This document shows, piece after piece, positions 49,798-60,640 of a DNA stretch of 64,000 nt. The notes beneath the pieces were generated by a model. That model made no database searches. It had not been told where the DNA came from and worked only from the letters and a program-made list of their open reading frames with translations. The stretch covers positions 620,001 to 684,000 of the forward strand of contig VWND01000076.1 of the NCBI GenBank assembly GCA_009599575.1, written 5' to 3'. Positions within the stretch are counted from its first letter, which is position 1, and every line of letters begins with the position of its first letter. The position numbers and the translations under genes are program-made. Source of the stretch: Blumeriella jaapii (taxonomy: Eukaryota > Ascomycota > Leotiomycetes > Helotiales > Drepanopezizaceae).

Positions 49798-50481
49798 ATG
49801 GTAATCTTCCACATTGAAAAGACACACGGAATCACAGCTAATTCCAAACCGCAGGCCCCGACAGCCCCCCAAAAGCGCCCCTCTATGCGCGCCAAATCGT
49901 CCCACGCAGGCTCCGGCCTCATCGCCCGCGCGCCCCCCGTCCACCGACCAGGCGCCCAGATCTCCGACAGCTTCATCAACTCCAAGCGCGACAAGCGCAC
50001 CATCAAGTCGTCGGCCTTCCTCAACCGCATCGAGAAGGCGCACACGAAGCCGCTCAAGCGCCGGCGCCCGAACAAGAAGCTGGTGACGACGCTCGAGAGC
50101 CTCGCGGACGCCCTGCCGGACGTCGAGGAGCTGGTGAAGGGGAAAGAGAGGCTGGATGCCGGCAAGATGCAGATGCAGAGCTTGAAGAGCCGGCCGGGGG
50201 CGCGCAAGCGGAAGGAGAAAGTGGAGCGGCTCGAGAGGGAGCGGTTCGCGAAGAACATGGCGCTTATCATGGCCGGCGGGGAGAAGGAGGGCGATTCTGC
50301 TGGCAGTCTTGCGGTCGCTGCTGAAAGTGGAATGGAGGTTGATGAGACGAAGGCTGCTGAGAGCGGTGCGCCGCCGCCTCGCGTTCCGGCGTCGAATCCG
50401 GCGGTCAACCGGTTTGCGGCGCTCAGGGCTTGGGTCAACGCGAATATGGAGAAGCACCCGGCTTTTGAGGACAAGAAGTGA
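49798..50481 (+). CDS. SLX9: ribosome biogenesis protein Slx9
   Basis: An open frame of 227 codons from ATG 49798. A better model splices 49801-49854 (GTAATC...GCAG, CTAAT branch sequence), an in-frame 54-bp intron placed directly after the ATG. The protein is then 209 residues and begins MAPTAPQKRPSMRAK, as in other fungal Slx9 proteins. Family features: SDSFINSKRDKRTIKSSAFLNRI, then LKRRRPNKKLVTTLESLADALP, a helical basic middle (RKRKEKVERLERERFAKNMA) and a C-terminal NRFAALRAWVNANME. Slx9 binds pre-40S particles and takes part in 18S rRNA processing and export in the nucleolus. Confidence 0.88.
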   Translation: MVIFHIEKTHGITANSKPQAPTAPQKRPSMRAKSSHAGSGLIARAPPVHRPGAQISDSFINSKRDKRTIKSSAFLNRIEKAHTKPLKRRRPNKKLVTTLESLADALPDVEELVKGKERLDAGKMQMQSLKSRPGARKRKEKVERLERERFAKNMALIMAGGEKEGDSAGSLAVAAESGMEVDETKAAESGAPPPRVPASNPAVNRFAALRAWVNANMEKHPAFEDKK

Positions 50482-52627
50482 GCGAGGTCTGACACCGTGA
50501 ACAGCCGGTATGTTCTTTTACTGTCTAATGTTCTGGCGTTTTGGCGAGGGAAGGGGAACCAAAAGTTGTTCCTGTTTGTCGGTCTTTTCAGCCACACAAG
50601 ACCCATGCTTCCATTATAAGGTCAATCTACATACTGCGAAACACATACCTTCTAGCGTCTAATTCGAATGTAGACAGACGTTCTTGTCCCTCCCCAATGG
50701 CACCGGCGACAGGAAGCAAATAGTGCTAAGCACGTGTTACCCCTCCAAGCTCACGACGTCATCTCTCCAAATGGAAGATTTTCGATTTACCAATAGCTCT
50801 CGCGTCCCCCCCAGTCGGATCTTACTTTCTGTAAACTTGCAGTCGAATTCCGCGGGGTCTATCTATCTATACAACTCGCCATAGCTCAAACCAGAAAGCC
50901 CATCTCGCGCTCCCCGCTAAACTCAATCGCGACCTCGTTCGCGAGCGTCTCGATTGGGTAACCCGTCGGATCCGCTCTCGAGAGAAAGCTCAACGCCATC
51001 TCCTCAGCGGAGTTCCCAGCAATCGAAACGTACGTACAGTACGTAGCATGCCCACCTCCCTCGTTTCTTTCCAGATCCGCGTACAAAAGCCTCTTCTTAC
51101 CTATGTGACACCCATCCTCCCCGCCAAAGCCCAAGCCATGTTCCTCACTTCAAACGCAACCAACAAACGCTAACACCGCCTCCTCCGTTGCCCAGCCGGC
51201 TTCTTCCCACACCTTCTCTCCTAAGCCTCCTCCCATCCCGAGCGCGCAATCGCAGAAGCCGACCGGCTGAACACCGCGGCTTCTGCCTGGACACCTTCCA
51301 GAGCGCCGGCGGCGACCTCGGCGACCCGTGCACGCCCTCGGGCATCGTCGTGCACCTGGGCGCCGCTGCAGCTGAGCGACGCGTACAAGCCGCCCGTGGC
51401 CCTCGAGGACGCGGTCGTGGACGGCCTGAGGCCGACGGCCCGCTAAGGAGCCATGATTGCAGACCGTATCTGTACAATGGCGGCGGATCCAGTGCGAGCA
51501 GTCTGCGAAGGCCGTGCTGGAGACCGGCGGGCGCCAGGGGCTGCTTCAGCGAGGAGGTCTTTGACGACGGGGCCCCGAGTGGGAGGGGGGAGGAGTATGG
51601 GGTTGAGGACTTCTGTGGTGGTGCGCGGGAGAGTCCGGGGACGCTTTTGGATCGGTGTGCGGACGGACACTGCGGATGGATGTGTCGATGGGAGCGGTCT
51701 CTCTACACAGAGGGAGACACGGGCTACTGTGGGAGACGACCCGGAGAGTGTGCCCTATCTGGATGGAGTCTACTGTAATTGGTTGCTTTTTCGGAAGCCG
51801 ACTTGTGAATACTTGTGAATACTACCTAAGGTACTTACTCACTTCGTCAGAGTTATCGTCAGAATCCCTCAAACCGCTTTCGATTCCACCCACCGCCTTT
51901 ATCTATATCTTTCCACAAAGACGCAATAAGCATCTGGAAATTCCCCCCAAGAGCAACACCAGAAGCTGGGTTATTGCAGCTTGTCCCCTCTTTCAGTGTT
52001 AGTAAGCAAACCAATCCCATAACAAAGCACAATCGCCACGGTCAACAAAAAGGGATCAACACCTCAAGTGACGAAAATCAGGCATAATAAAACCACAGTC
52101 AGAGCCAGGAGAGTCTTCATCGCAAGAAATTCCATTGCATCGTGAAAGCCATGCTGCCGTCATGCTATTCTGGGTTCCCTTAAATGAGCCCTCGATCGAG
52201 CCATTTCACGCCACCACTATCTTCACATCTCTAGCCGTTTTCTCCCAGCCGCAAATGCCGACCTGAACCTGCTCTCAATGCCTGTGCTGATTCTATCTCA
52301 CCCTGAGAGGTCTTGCTATCGTAAAACTTCGTATCTCATTCCCCAACGTGAACCAGTTTCAAGACGGCAAAATCCATCGCATCCTCAAATTACGCCGTAC
52401 GCCTCGCTATGATGTATGTCTTTCTTGCATGTGCTCGCCCATTGCACAGGAGAGCAGGATGATCACGAGTCGATGCGGGGAGGGCTCTTCGGGTCTCTGC
52501 GTTTTCCATACGGAGAGGCGGAGCGCGAGTCATCAGTCCTGTCACGGATGTCAGTCACCAAGATCGAAAGCCACTCCGGTACAGTGCCAACGCTGCAAGC
52601 TCCAGCTCAACAGAAGAAGAGGGAAAC
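50482..52627. other. 2.1-kb stretch without a firm gene
   Basis: Two coding-like patches without recognisable homology: a minus-strand frame at 50886-51134 (listed) and a GC-rich plus-strand region at about 51240-51780. From 51840 to 52600 there is nothing coding-like. CTACCTAAGGTAC at 51823-51836 is one of the intergenic palindromes. Confidence 0.45.
50886..51134 (-). CDS. hypothetical short ORF
   Basis: 82 codons on the minus strand, with ordinary amino-acid composition (LLYADLERNEGGGHATYCTY, AEEMALSFLSRADPTGYPIE). It reads more like protein than the surrounding frames, but no family is recognised, and upstream exons in the GC-rich 51.2-51.5 kb region cannot be defined. It may be a remnant of a larger gene or a chance frame. 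Confidence 0.25.
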   Translation of the reverse strand: MGFGGEDGCHIGKKRLLYADLERNEGGGHATYCTYVSIAGNSAEEMALSFLSRADPTGYPIETLANEVAIEFSGEREMGFLV

Positions 52628-53705
52628 TCACGATCTTCTGCGTTCTCCCTCCTTTCTGAAACCCTCGATAGTCTTCAGCATCTCCTTGCGGCCCCCATTC
52701 GCATCCACCAATTTTCCACCCATGCTCATGCTAACCTTCTCCCTCGCATTCGCACTCAGCAGCCTCTTCAGCAGCAAGTGACGCATCTGAATACAGACAT
52801 ACACCCCACAATCGCTGCTGTTCTCCTGCTGAGGGCTATCCTCCAGATTCACGAAGCGCAGGAATCGTCCTAGCAGATGGCTGATCTTGTTCGTAGCTAG
52901 CTGGGCTTCGTTGAAGTTCGAGGGGGACAGCGAATCATAGTGGAAGGCGACCCCATCGATTACGGACACGAGGAGCAAAGACCAGTGCGAGCCACCTTCG
53001 GCAACGGCCGCGTTGCGCGCGTCGTTGATAGGGAGAAAGATGTGGGTGGTGCGAGTGAAGTTGGGTAGGGCCTCTTTGAGTGTGAGGGGGTCGGGTGTTT
53101 GCATAAGCATAAAGGCCATGGACGGTCGAAGGAGCACAATGTGCGAGTTTGGGTATTTGCGCAGTTCTTCGCGCTCGAGATACCTGCTTCCTGTCAGAAT
53201 CTGCCAGTCGGTATTAGGGTGGACTGCTGTACTCCTCCCAGAATGCGATTGTCTGCCAGCCAAATGGTTAGCACGGTACGTGTGCAGAAATCACACGGAA
53301 GCAACGTACATTGTCCGTAAGCCAGTCATTCTTCAAGGTGTCGACGTCCTCCTTCGTTACTACAGCCCGCAATCAGTGGCCAGCCTTCTGCTGATGTGTG
53401 TCCAATTGTTACTTACAGCGGACATCGTAATCTATGGCAGGACAGTTAGTCGACGTAGATCGCATAGCTTTTGGAAGCACTTACAACTCAGGTACGCACC
53501 GTCGGGTGCCAACTGCATCCGTTCCATCCGCCTGGTCAGCCGCTGCAAGGTAGAGAATGTCATTGCTTCTTGGTTTCCCATGAATGTGAGAGCCTGAAGG
53601 TCCCCAAAGAAAATCACGGACGCGATCTAGCAGCGGAGCACGTACCGAATCTCCAAAGCGCCTGCTCACTCGACCCTTAAAGGGATGGAAACCGTCGCGT
53701 CCCAT
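52628..53705 (-). CDS. NEDD8-specific cysteine protease (Den1/SENP8 type, C48 family)
   Basis: Six exons on the minus strand: 53705-53646, 53542-53485, 53431-53417 (15 nt), 53359-53310, 53252-53233 (20 nt) and 53183-52628. They give 252 residues with frame continuity at all five junctions. The joined N-terminus (MERMQLAPDGAYL, YYDVRLTKEDVDTLKNDWLT, DNTIAFWEEYLERE) matches the SENP8 start. Catalytic residues: His about 134 in GSHWSLLLV, Asp about 151 in HYDSLSP, and Cys about 193 in SSDCGVYVC, with the oxyanion Gln upstream in SPQQENSSD. Ulp/SENP-fold enzymes of this size process the NEDD8 precursor and remove NEDD8 from non-cullin substrates; the Aspergillus DEN1 orthologue acts in development. 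A SUMO-specific Ulp2-like role is less likely given the short length. Confidence 0.9.
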
Positions 53706-54494
53706 TGTTGTCTTGTCGATCTACTGGGGTGTGTAGTGAATCTCGAACGCTTTCCTTGTGTCGGCGCTTCGATTCACTCGGCGTGGCTCGGCGCAGACTG
53801 ATCGACACTTCGTGGCGGGGTAAGGCTGGCTGGGCCACGTTACTTGTTGTGAGGGAGAAACCGACCGGGCAGAGACAAGACAACTAAGAACTGTCGAGAA
53901 TGAAAGGAACACGGTTCTGAGACGGGGTCGAGAGCATGGGGTTTGTTCGATTGTTGCCCAGAGTCCGAGTCTGAGATGAAGTCGAGGGAGTAAGTTAAGT
54001 ATTTATGCAGGGCGGCTAGGTGCGTCGGCCTCTTCGGGCCCGTGCGTTTCAGCCTCAGGTCAACAACAACGACCCTCACGCACTTTGCTCTTGGTGCAAG
54101 GTACGCAAGGCTACCGCCCATTCTTCTTTACTCCATTCATTGGGGGCATTGGTGGCATTGGTGGCACTGGTGGCATGGTTTTGACTCTCATTGAGGGTAT
54201 CTGCTCCGCTATATACCATCATGCTACCGTTCATCCATACAGCTCTGCCAGATCAACATCACACTATCATTGCCCCGTCCACATCCCCCACCTGAGCTCA
54301 GACACTCTACTGTGGAATCGGCACAACATTCCGAAGCCTCTAACCACCACGCATCATCGTCAAGCAAAATACCCGCTACCGAGCAATCTATTCAGTTCAA
54401 TACATGCGAATTCCTTGTCGGGCCAGGCCGCTTTGCGTGTCCCAGGAATAACTGCGGTGCACTGTACAGTATACACCACCACCGATACCCCTAA
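53706..54494. other. intergenic, no gene seen
   Basis: About 790 bp between the DEN1-type start codon and the 3' end of the next minus-strand gene. It includes GGTGGCATT repeats (54149-54177) and ACTGTACAGTATAC at 54461. No coding sequence supported. Confidence 0.6.
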
Positions 54495-57400
54495 TCATTT
54501 GCGTGGAGCTTCCTGACCGAGCTGGATCTGCTTCCTGATTGCATCTTGTTTTCGGCGCCATTCCTCCTCGATCTGATCGGTCGCCTCGTCCCGGAGACCT
54601 TGGGCTGAATGCATAATCTCATCTCTTGCCTCCGAGTAGGTCTTAGCGATCTCTGACTTTTGGTCATCAAGTTTGCGGAAGATCACGCCTCTTTCGCTCT
54701 CCCGCTTCTTCGCCAAGTTGTCAATGATTTTGGTACCGTTCTCCTGGTACTGGGTGACGAGAAGCCCCATCTTGTCCTCCTCGCTCGAGAGGCGAATGAT
54801 GACCTCCTGTTCATTGTTAGTGGCCGCGCAGTACAATCCGTGGTAGAAAAACTCACATCCGCAATACGATGGACTGCTTGGCCGAGCGTGTCATAGTGAG
54901 GGCGGAGAACTACGTTCCACCTCTCGTTTGGCGTAATAACTTCCTGCAGCGGAGTTCTCGCTGACTCGCTAGAAACCGAATCTAATGACGTCCCTGAAGT
55001 CAAGGAGTTCTCGTACCGAGTTTGTTGTGTAGAGTTGCGCTCGACGGCTCCTCGTGGAAACTCAACAGGTATTTGATCGACCTGGTAGCGATGTGTGGCT
55101 ACTTTACGGACGCGAGCAGTCGGCGAGCCCTGAACCAAGGTTCTTGGTAATTCGCGATTGTTGCCTTGTATTTCGTGTCTCATGGCGGTCTGAGCATTCT
55201 CTTTGGAAGCACTACTGTGAAGACGCTCAGTAAAACGATTTGACTTTCGAGCTCGCTCGATGAAAGGATCAGCCAGGTTCCGTTTTGGCTCAATGACTTT
55301 CTTCGAGTCGATAGCATTGTAAGCCCCATAGTTCGTCTTCTCATGGGGGACGTAACGGCTTTCTGCTTCACCAGGTGACGCAGGTCGAGCCTTGAGCTTT
55401 TTACCCAGGATTATGGTCGGACCAAAAATCTGCGAGTGTCGACGTTCTCGAAGAGGTGTAGAGGGGTCATGAACTGCTGGCTTTGGGGCCTGCGCTCCCT
55501 CGCTGGGCGCGGGACCGGCCAACCTCTCCTTCAGCAGCTTGATGTGATCAACTGGGCTCTCTCCTGCGATCGGGCTACCGTTCCTGTTAATACGCAAGGG
55601 CTGTGAGCTCGAAGCAGAGAATTGCCTAGGAAGACCTTTCTGATGGCGAACGGGCTTGTGTTGTACCTCCGAAGCCGGAGGGCTACTCTCGATTGCGGCC
55701 TGATCAACATCGATCAAGTTGTCTTCTGTGAAGACACCAGCCATTGTTGCACTTACTGGGCTGCTGTACCTCTTCTTGTGCGCATTCATTGGGTCTTTCA
55801 AGGTTGCCTTCACTCGCTTTCGCTTCCTATCGTTCAAGTGTGCGATTTGAGTGGCATGTTCGATATCGATCTCGACCCCCTCTTCGGCTTGTATCTTGTT
55901 GACGCTCCCAATACCTTGGTTTCGCGGCCCTCGACTACTGAAACCGATGACTCGAGGCTTGCGATCAACATCCTTTCGGATGTTAGAACTCTCGTGAGCA
56001 GGTGTATCTGATACGATCGATGGCTCGCTCACGCGCGCAAGATTACGATCAGGCATGGGCCTCGATTCAAGCGATATTGGATCCGGTTGCATGGGATTCT
56101 CGGCCAGACCTGCCTTGCGTTCATGGTGATATGGCTCGGGGACCGGGTTCGAGGCCTCATCTTGACCTTGTTGGACATCAACCTCATCCTCGTCCAACCG
56201 ACGACGCTTAGAAGGCACATTTCTGAACTCTAGTACCTTACGCTTCTTTTGTTCTTGAGTCACAATGCGCCCATCTTCATGATCGCTTGCTGGCTGCTCT
56301 GGGGTCTCGTTCGTCGCTACATCACTCTCGCCGATGCTCTGGCGACCCAAGATCAGTTTTGAGGCTTTCTTGGAAAATCCGGTAGACGCCTGCTTGTCTG
56401 GATAGGTTTCACGCTTGCTCAAGTTGACGGCCGGGCCAGGCTTTCGGGCAATCTTCCGCTCTTCGGTACTAGGATCTTCAACCAGAGATGGTGTGGTATT
56501 AGACCTGGAAGCAACTGAAGATGGGACAGGACGGAGATCCAATTCTGTTAGTGAAAGACCATCGCTTGCATCTCCTGGCGACGAAATTTGATCAATCTTT
56601 TCTTCGGTTTCGGGCTCATCGTCAGGCTCGTAATTGTTGCTGACACCCGCCGCTGGAGAAACACGTTGCTTCTCGCCTTGTTCGAATTTGCTTTGCACCG
56701 TGCAATTTTCGGCCACCGTCGACGTTTCCAAGACAGCTTGCTGAGGCGAATGCTTTTCTGAGTCACTATCCAAATGTTCTAGAATACCATCAAGCTTGCT
56801 TGCAAGGTCAAGACCAGAGTCTTTAGTCTTGTTTGGACCAGCAGTAAAAAGAGTCTTTGCCTTGGAAGCAACCAAGTTAGATTCTGGTTTGAGTGCCGGC
56901 TTTTGAGGTGTAGCGTTGTACAAATCATCATCATCATTGACTTGGTCTGCCTTCTTAGCTACAGCATCGGACACATCTGGCTTATCAGCATCTTGAGCTT
57001 GCAGCTGGTCAATGTCATACTCGGAAATGGCATCCGAAATGGCGCCGGGCTCGGGTTCAGCCTGCCTCGTCTTCGCTGAAGGGTTCGCGGGAGTCGGAAT
57101 GCTTCCCTTACTGCCTTGGGCAGCCTTCGGCTTAGGTTTGATGGCCGACTGGCGCTTCTTGGTATCAACTCTGGCAGCTCCAAGTCTCCCAGTCACCTTC
57201 GCTGGGGCTTTTGGTTTCGACTTTGCGGCTCCCTTGTTTGATTTCTTAGTTGGTCCTAACTCCTCATCATCTATAGGCAACTCGAAGACGTCGTTCAGAT
57301 ATTCAGGATTCGGAACCAGGGGTAGCGCTGGTGCAACTGGAACAGCCGGTCTTAGTTGGCCATTTCTTTTAGCCTTTAGTACATCGACAGCGGATGCGTC

Positions 57401-59361
57401 TAGCTTCGTCTCAGTGGATTGGCTACCAACTTCCTTGCCGATAGCGCCGATGCTAGGTCGAACAATGGGTTTCTTTGCCTTCGGTTTGACTTTGTTCGGG
57501 CGGGGAATAGCAGGAATGACATTTGCTGGCGTGTCAAGCTCCTTGGTCTGTGCATTCTTGGAGCTGACTTTCAGCGGGTCGTGGATGGAGTTCTGTGGTG
57601 CCTCTTCATCTTCCTGGCAGACTGCATCGGATCTTCCAAGATCCTCCAGAGGGTTCAGTGGAGCTATCGAACCTTCCATGGGCTTCATCCCCAAGTGGCT
57701 CGCCTCAGGTAGGTCGTCACTCTCACTGAGTACAGTGAGGCCCTCCTTTTGGAAGTGCTCTTCGCTTGCCAGACTCCTAAGAGATCCCGCGTCTGGACCA
57801 CCAGATTGGATTGAGCTTTGGTTTTCCGGGCTCTGCTCCAAATTCGTATATGATGTCTTGTTTCTTTGTGATTGTGAAGCGTTCTGGCTTGGACCCGTAG
57901 TTGATGGTTCTCCATCAAGAACCCTTACCTCTGGATTGTATCCCTTCACACAGTCGCGAATATTGTCCAACGATTCTTCCCAGATCGAAAACCATACATT
58001 ATTCAGAACGGCGGCTCTAGAGTCCAAATAGCATCTTCTCTTCGGATCGTCCAGCAGCTCCAGATTAACGCATTGTGAGGCTACTTGAGATGCTGTGTCT
58101 CTTGTGTTGGTCATTGTCTTGATGATGCTAAGAGGAATGTCGAGAGTTGAGTTAAAATGTCCTTCCTGCGCTAGAGCCAGAAACGACATATGAGAGCCAT
58201 TTATAAACAGAACAGAATTATGATGGCTTGCTCCAACCTGGCGCTTTGGTGTTGCTACTTGCACCGCACTGGCAAAGAACAGATTACCAGTCCTGCAAAA
58301 ATCATAATGGTTAGCGGGCCAATTTTTAAGTCTGCGAAGGATATCCTCGTACTGTTCTGGCATGTTCTCAACCATATCAGGCAATTTATCCAAGTACATC
58401 TGGAACTGTGCTCCCCAACCAGCATTGCCCTGGCTAGCTTTTGGGAACTTGGCGTACAAACTTTCATCACAACCGACGGGGAAGAGGGTATCGAGGGGCG
58501 TGCCTTCATTGGACATAATCCGAATCATGTAAGCGCAAAGGATTTTCAAGATCTCATTTGGCTCTTCAAATATTTTGGCACCGATGCACCTTCTGAAAAT
58601 GGGGTCAGGGATCTGTTCTCGTTATAGAGGTGGGGTCTGTCTTACCTCGTGTCCTCTTTGGCCAACTCCAACACCATGCGGTTTTTCTCACATCCAGCTA
58701 TAAGTTGTATACAGAGAAACCCGGCCTTTCGAGGATGTAAGCAAAAAGCAAACTCGTTGTGCATGATGAACTTACTGATCTACGCATACCGATATCAACC
58801 TTGCTATCAAGGAAGAATTTCAAGAGTGACAATAGGCACTGGCTTCCAATTGTCTCTTTCCTCAGTGTCAGCTCTTTATCGGGTCCAGAGGGACGAGGAC
58901 TCCGAAATAGCGAGGTCTGTGATCTCATTAGTTGCGGGACATACAAGGCTTCACGAAGCAACCCACTGCAAGCAAATACAATCCCCGCTCAGCCTCTTTG
59001 CACTGTATCCGTAGTGCCACCTCCACTATGAAGCAGAACACTGATGCATCCAGACGGCTGCATATGTCATCGTCATACTCTTCGAGTTGTGTGATGATAG
59101 TCACCACAGGGGTCAGAGGGATCGCCTTCCCGCTAGCGCGGATTGTGCCCAGGATGTTGTCGATGTCGTTTGCGGACGAAGGAAGGCTATGGCTGGCATG
59201 AGCATGGCTTCTGAAAGCAAGTATAGGACTCACTGTATCTTGCTGGCTCTGTTCTTGGATTTCTCAATATGCTTGGATAGAGCTGCAAGCGTGGCTTCTA
59301 TCTCACCATCTTTAGAGAACGTCTTCGCTTTCGATGGCTTCTGATTCGACTTAGGACCCAT
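54495..59361 (-). CDS. large axis-like protein (candidate Red1/SYCP2 type)
   Basis: Six exons on the minus strand: 59361-59234, 59186-58967, 58916-58790, 58697-58646, 58592-54857 and 54806-54495. They give about 1524 residues; the first acceptor could be 6 bp away. Residues 1 to about 300 look helical and folded, armadillo-like (SALRIQ-type helices, LLSLLKFFLDSKVDI, ILKILCAYMIRIM). Next comes a beta-rich block, NSVLFINGSHMSFLALAQEG, then IPLSIIKTM, CVNLELLDDPKRRCYL and a helix AVLNNVWFSIWEE, like a PH-type domain. About 1000 residues follow that are low-complexity, charged, with Lys/Pro-rich and Ser-rich stretches. The last 100 residues are a coiled coil (KRESERGVIFRKLDDQKSEI, IEEEWRRKQDAIRKQIQ). 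This ARM-PH-disorder-coiled-coil order is that of SYCP2/Red1 axis proteins. That is an inference from layout only; no catalytic motif. Confidence 0.8.
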
Positions 59362-60640
59362 ATTGGCTCCCTGAGGTTTTGCTCAGCAGAAGGTCTACGG
59401 TCGCATCTGCGAAGAAGATTTGTCAGTCTGCAATTCTAATGGTGTCTGCCTTATCGTTACATGTACGCGAAGAGCTCACCTCGGGTCAAAGCCAAAAGAG
59501 ATGCTAGTGTTTCGGTCGAAGTGATACAAGCTCACCCGTAGTGGCGCTGCGTTGGCCAGTCTACAGATTCGCCGCTGTCACAGAGCTTTGAAGTTCATTG
59601 GTTTTGGCTGACACCCATTAGCTGCGTTCTTGAGCGAGGCGTCACAAAGCCGACGAGAGGATATTGCCATCGACGAGTGCTTTTCAGGACTGGAGGTGCA
59701 TGGGCGCCCATTGAAAACTCGGCGGAGGCATACTTGGATCGTCGAGAGACGCGACCAACACTACGGGAGTGCAGCAGGGAAAGAATGCTTCCGCTTGGAA
59801 GCTGTGAGCGGACGGGGAAAACGGGGGGTGCGAGGCAGGAAGGGGGGCCGCGCTGCAGGGGAACGAGGGCACCTCTCACCTTGGTCGCGTGAGAAGCATC
59901 GGAGCTTGATAACTCGAGTCCGTGAAGCGGGCAACCATAACCACACCTGTATCTCCACAGCTGCGGCGTCAAGAGTCAGTTGTCGCAGTTGAGGTGGTCG
60001 TGGGGTGCACGAAGCTGTCTTCACCGAAGGAAAGAGGGTGACTGTTAGCGCCTTCGGAGGACCCACTTAGCTCCCAACACGCGAATTGAGGTTTTCCAGC
60101 GAACATGGAGGCCACCACCACGCTGAATCAGCAGCTCCTCTGGCTGGTATGGAAGATGGAAATCTCTGCAGTGGGCATGCTACTGGCTAGCAGAGACCGT
60201 CAGGCACAGTCATGTGACTGATGTTCGTGACGCTGTTCCCTGCCGGCAGTTCCTTCCCGATTGGTGAGAGTCGCATTTGGAAGATCGGGACTCAGCTGCG
60301 CTCTTCCCAACTCTCACGGCACAACTGTGGCGCCCATTTCGCCTTGTCGCCTCCGAATGGCCTCTGTCCGCGGAAACAAGTCGCCTGGGGAGAAGAGCAA
60401 CCGACTCTCAGGATAGGTGGAGCCCCGCGGAAAGGGGACGTGTACAGAGAGGAACGAAGCAGTCAGTACGATCAAAGCCTCTTCCATTATTATAAGACGG
60501 TGCCACATCCGAACGCCCTCTTCGTTTTAGAAAAGACGGGTAAACAAACATCAATGCCGGGAGCGCCAGAAAACAACATCGTGGGAGCCAACCCGCCCAA
60601 CCATCCAATACCCCAACCCCGCTCAAATCGGATATGAAAT
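59362..60640. other. 1.3-kb intergenic stretch, no gene seen
   Basis: Upstream of the axis-like gene and downstream of MCM7. Several short overlapping frames; none recognised. Composition is ordinary. Confidence 0.55.

Noticed and set aside
57012..58031. Plus-strand open frame of 339 codons
   Set aside because: Antisense shadow of the disordered region of the axis-like protein.
58928..58965. A 38-bp intron (GTGCAAAG...GCAG) near exon 2 of the axis-like gene
   Set aside because: Too short and lacks a branch sequence; the 50-bp GTGGGT...ACAG intron has CTAAT and keeps the frame.
59211..59233. A 23-bp intron in the axis-like gene
   Set aside because: Too short; acceptors giving 41 or 47 bp keep the same frame.
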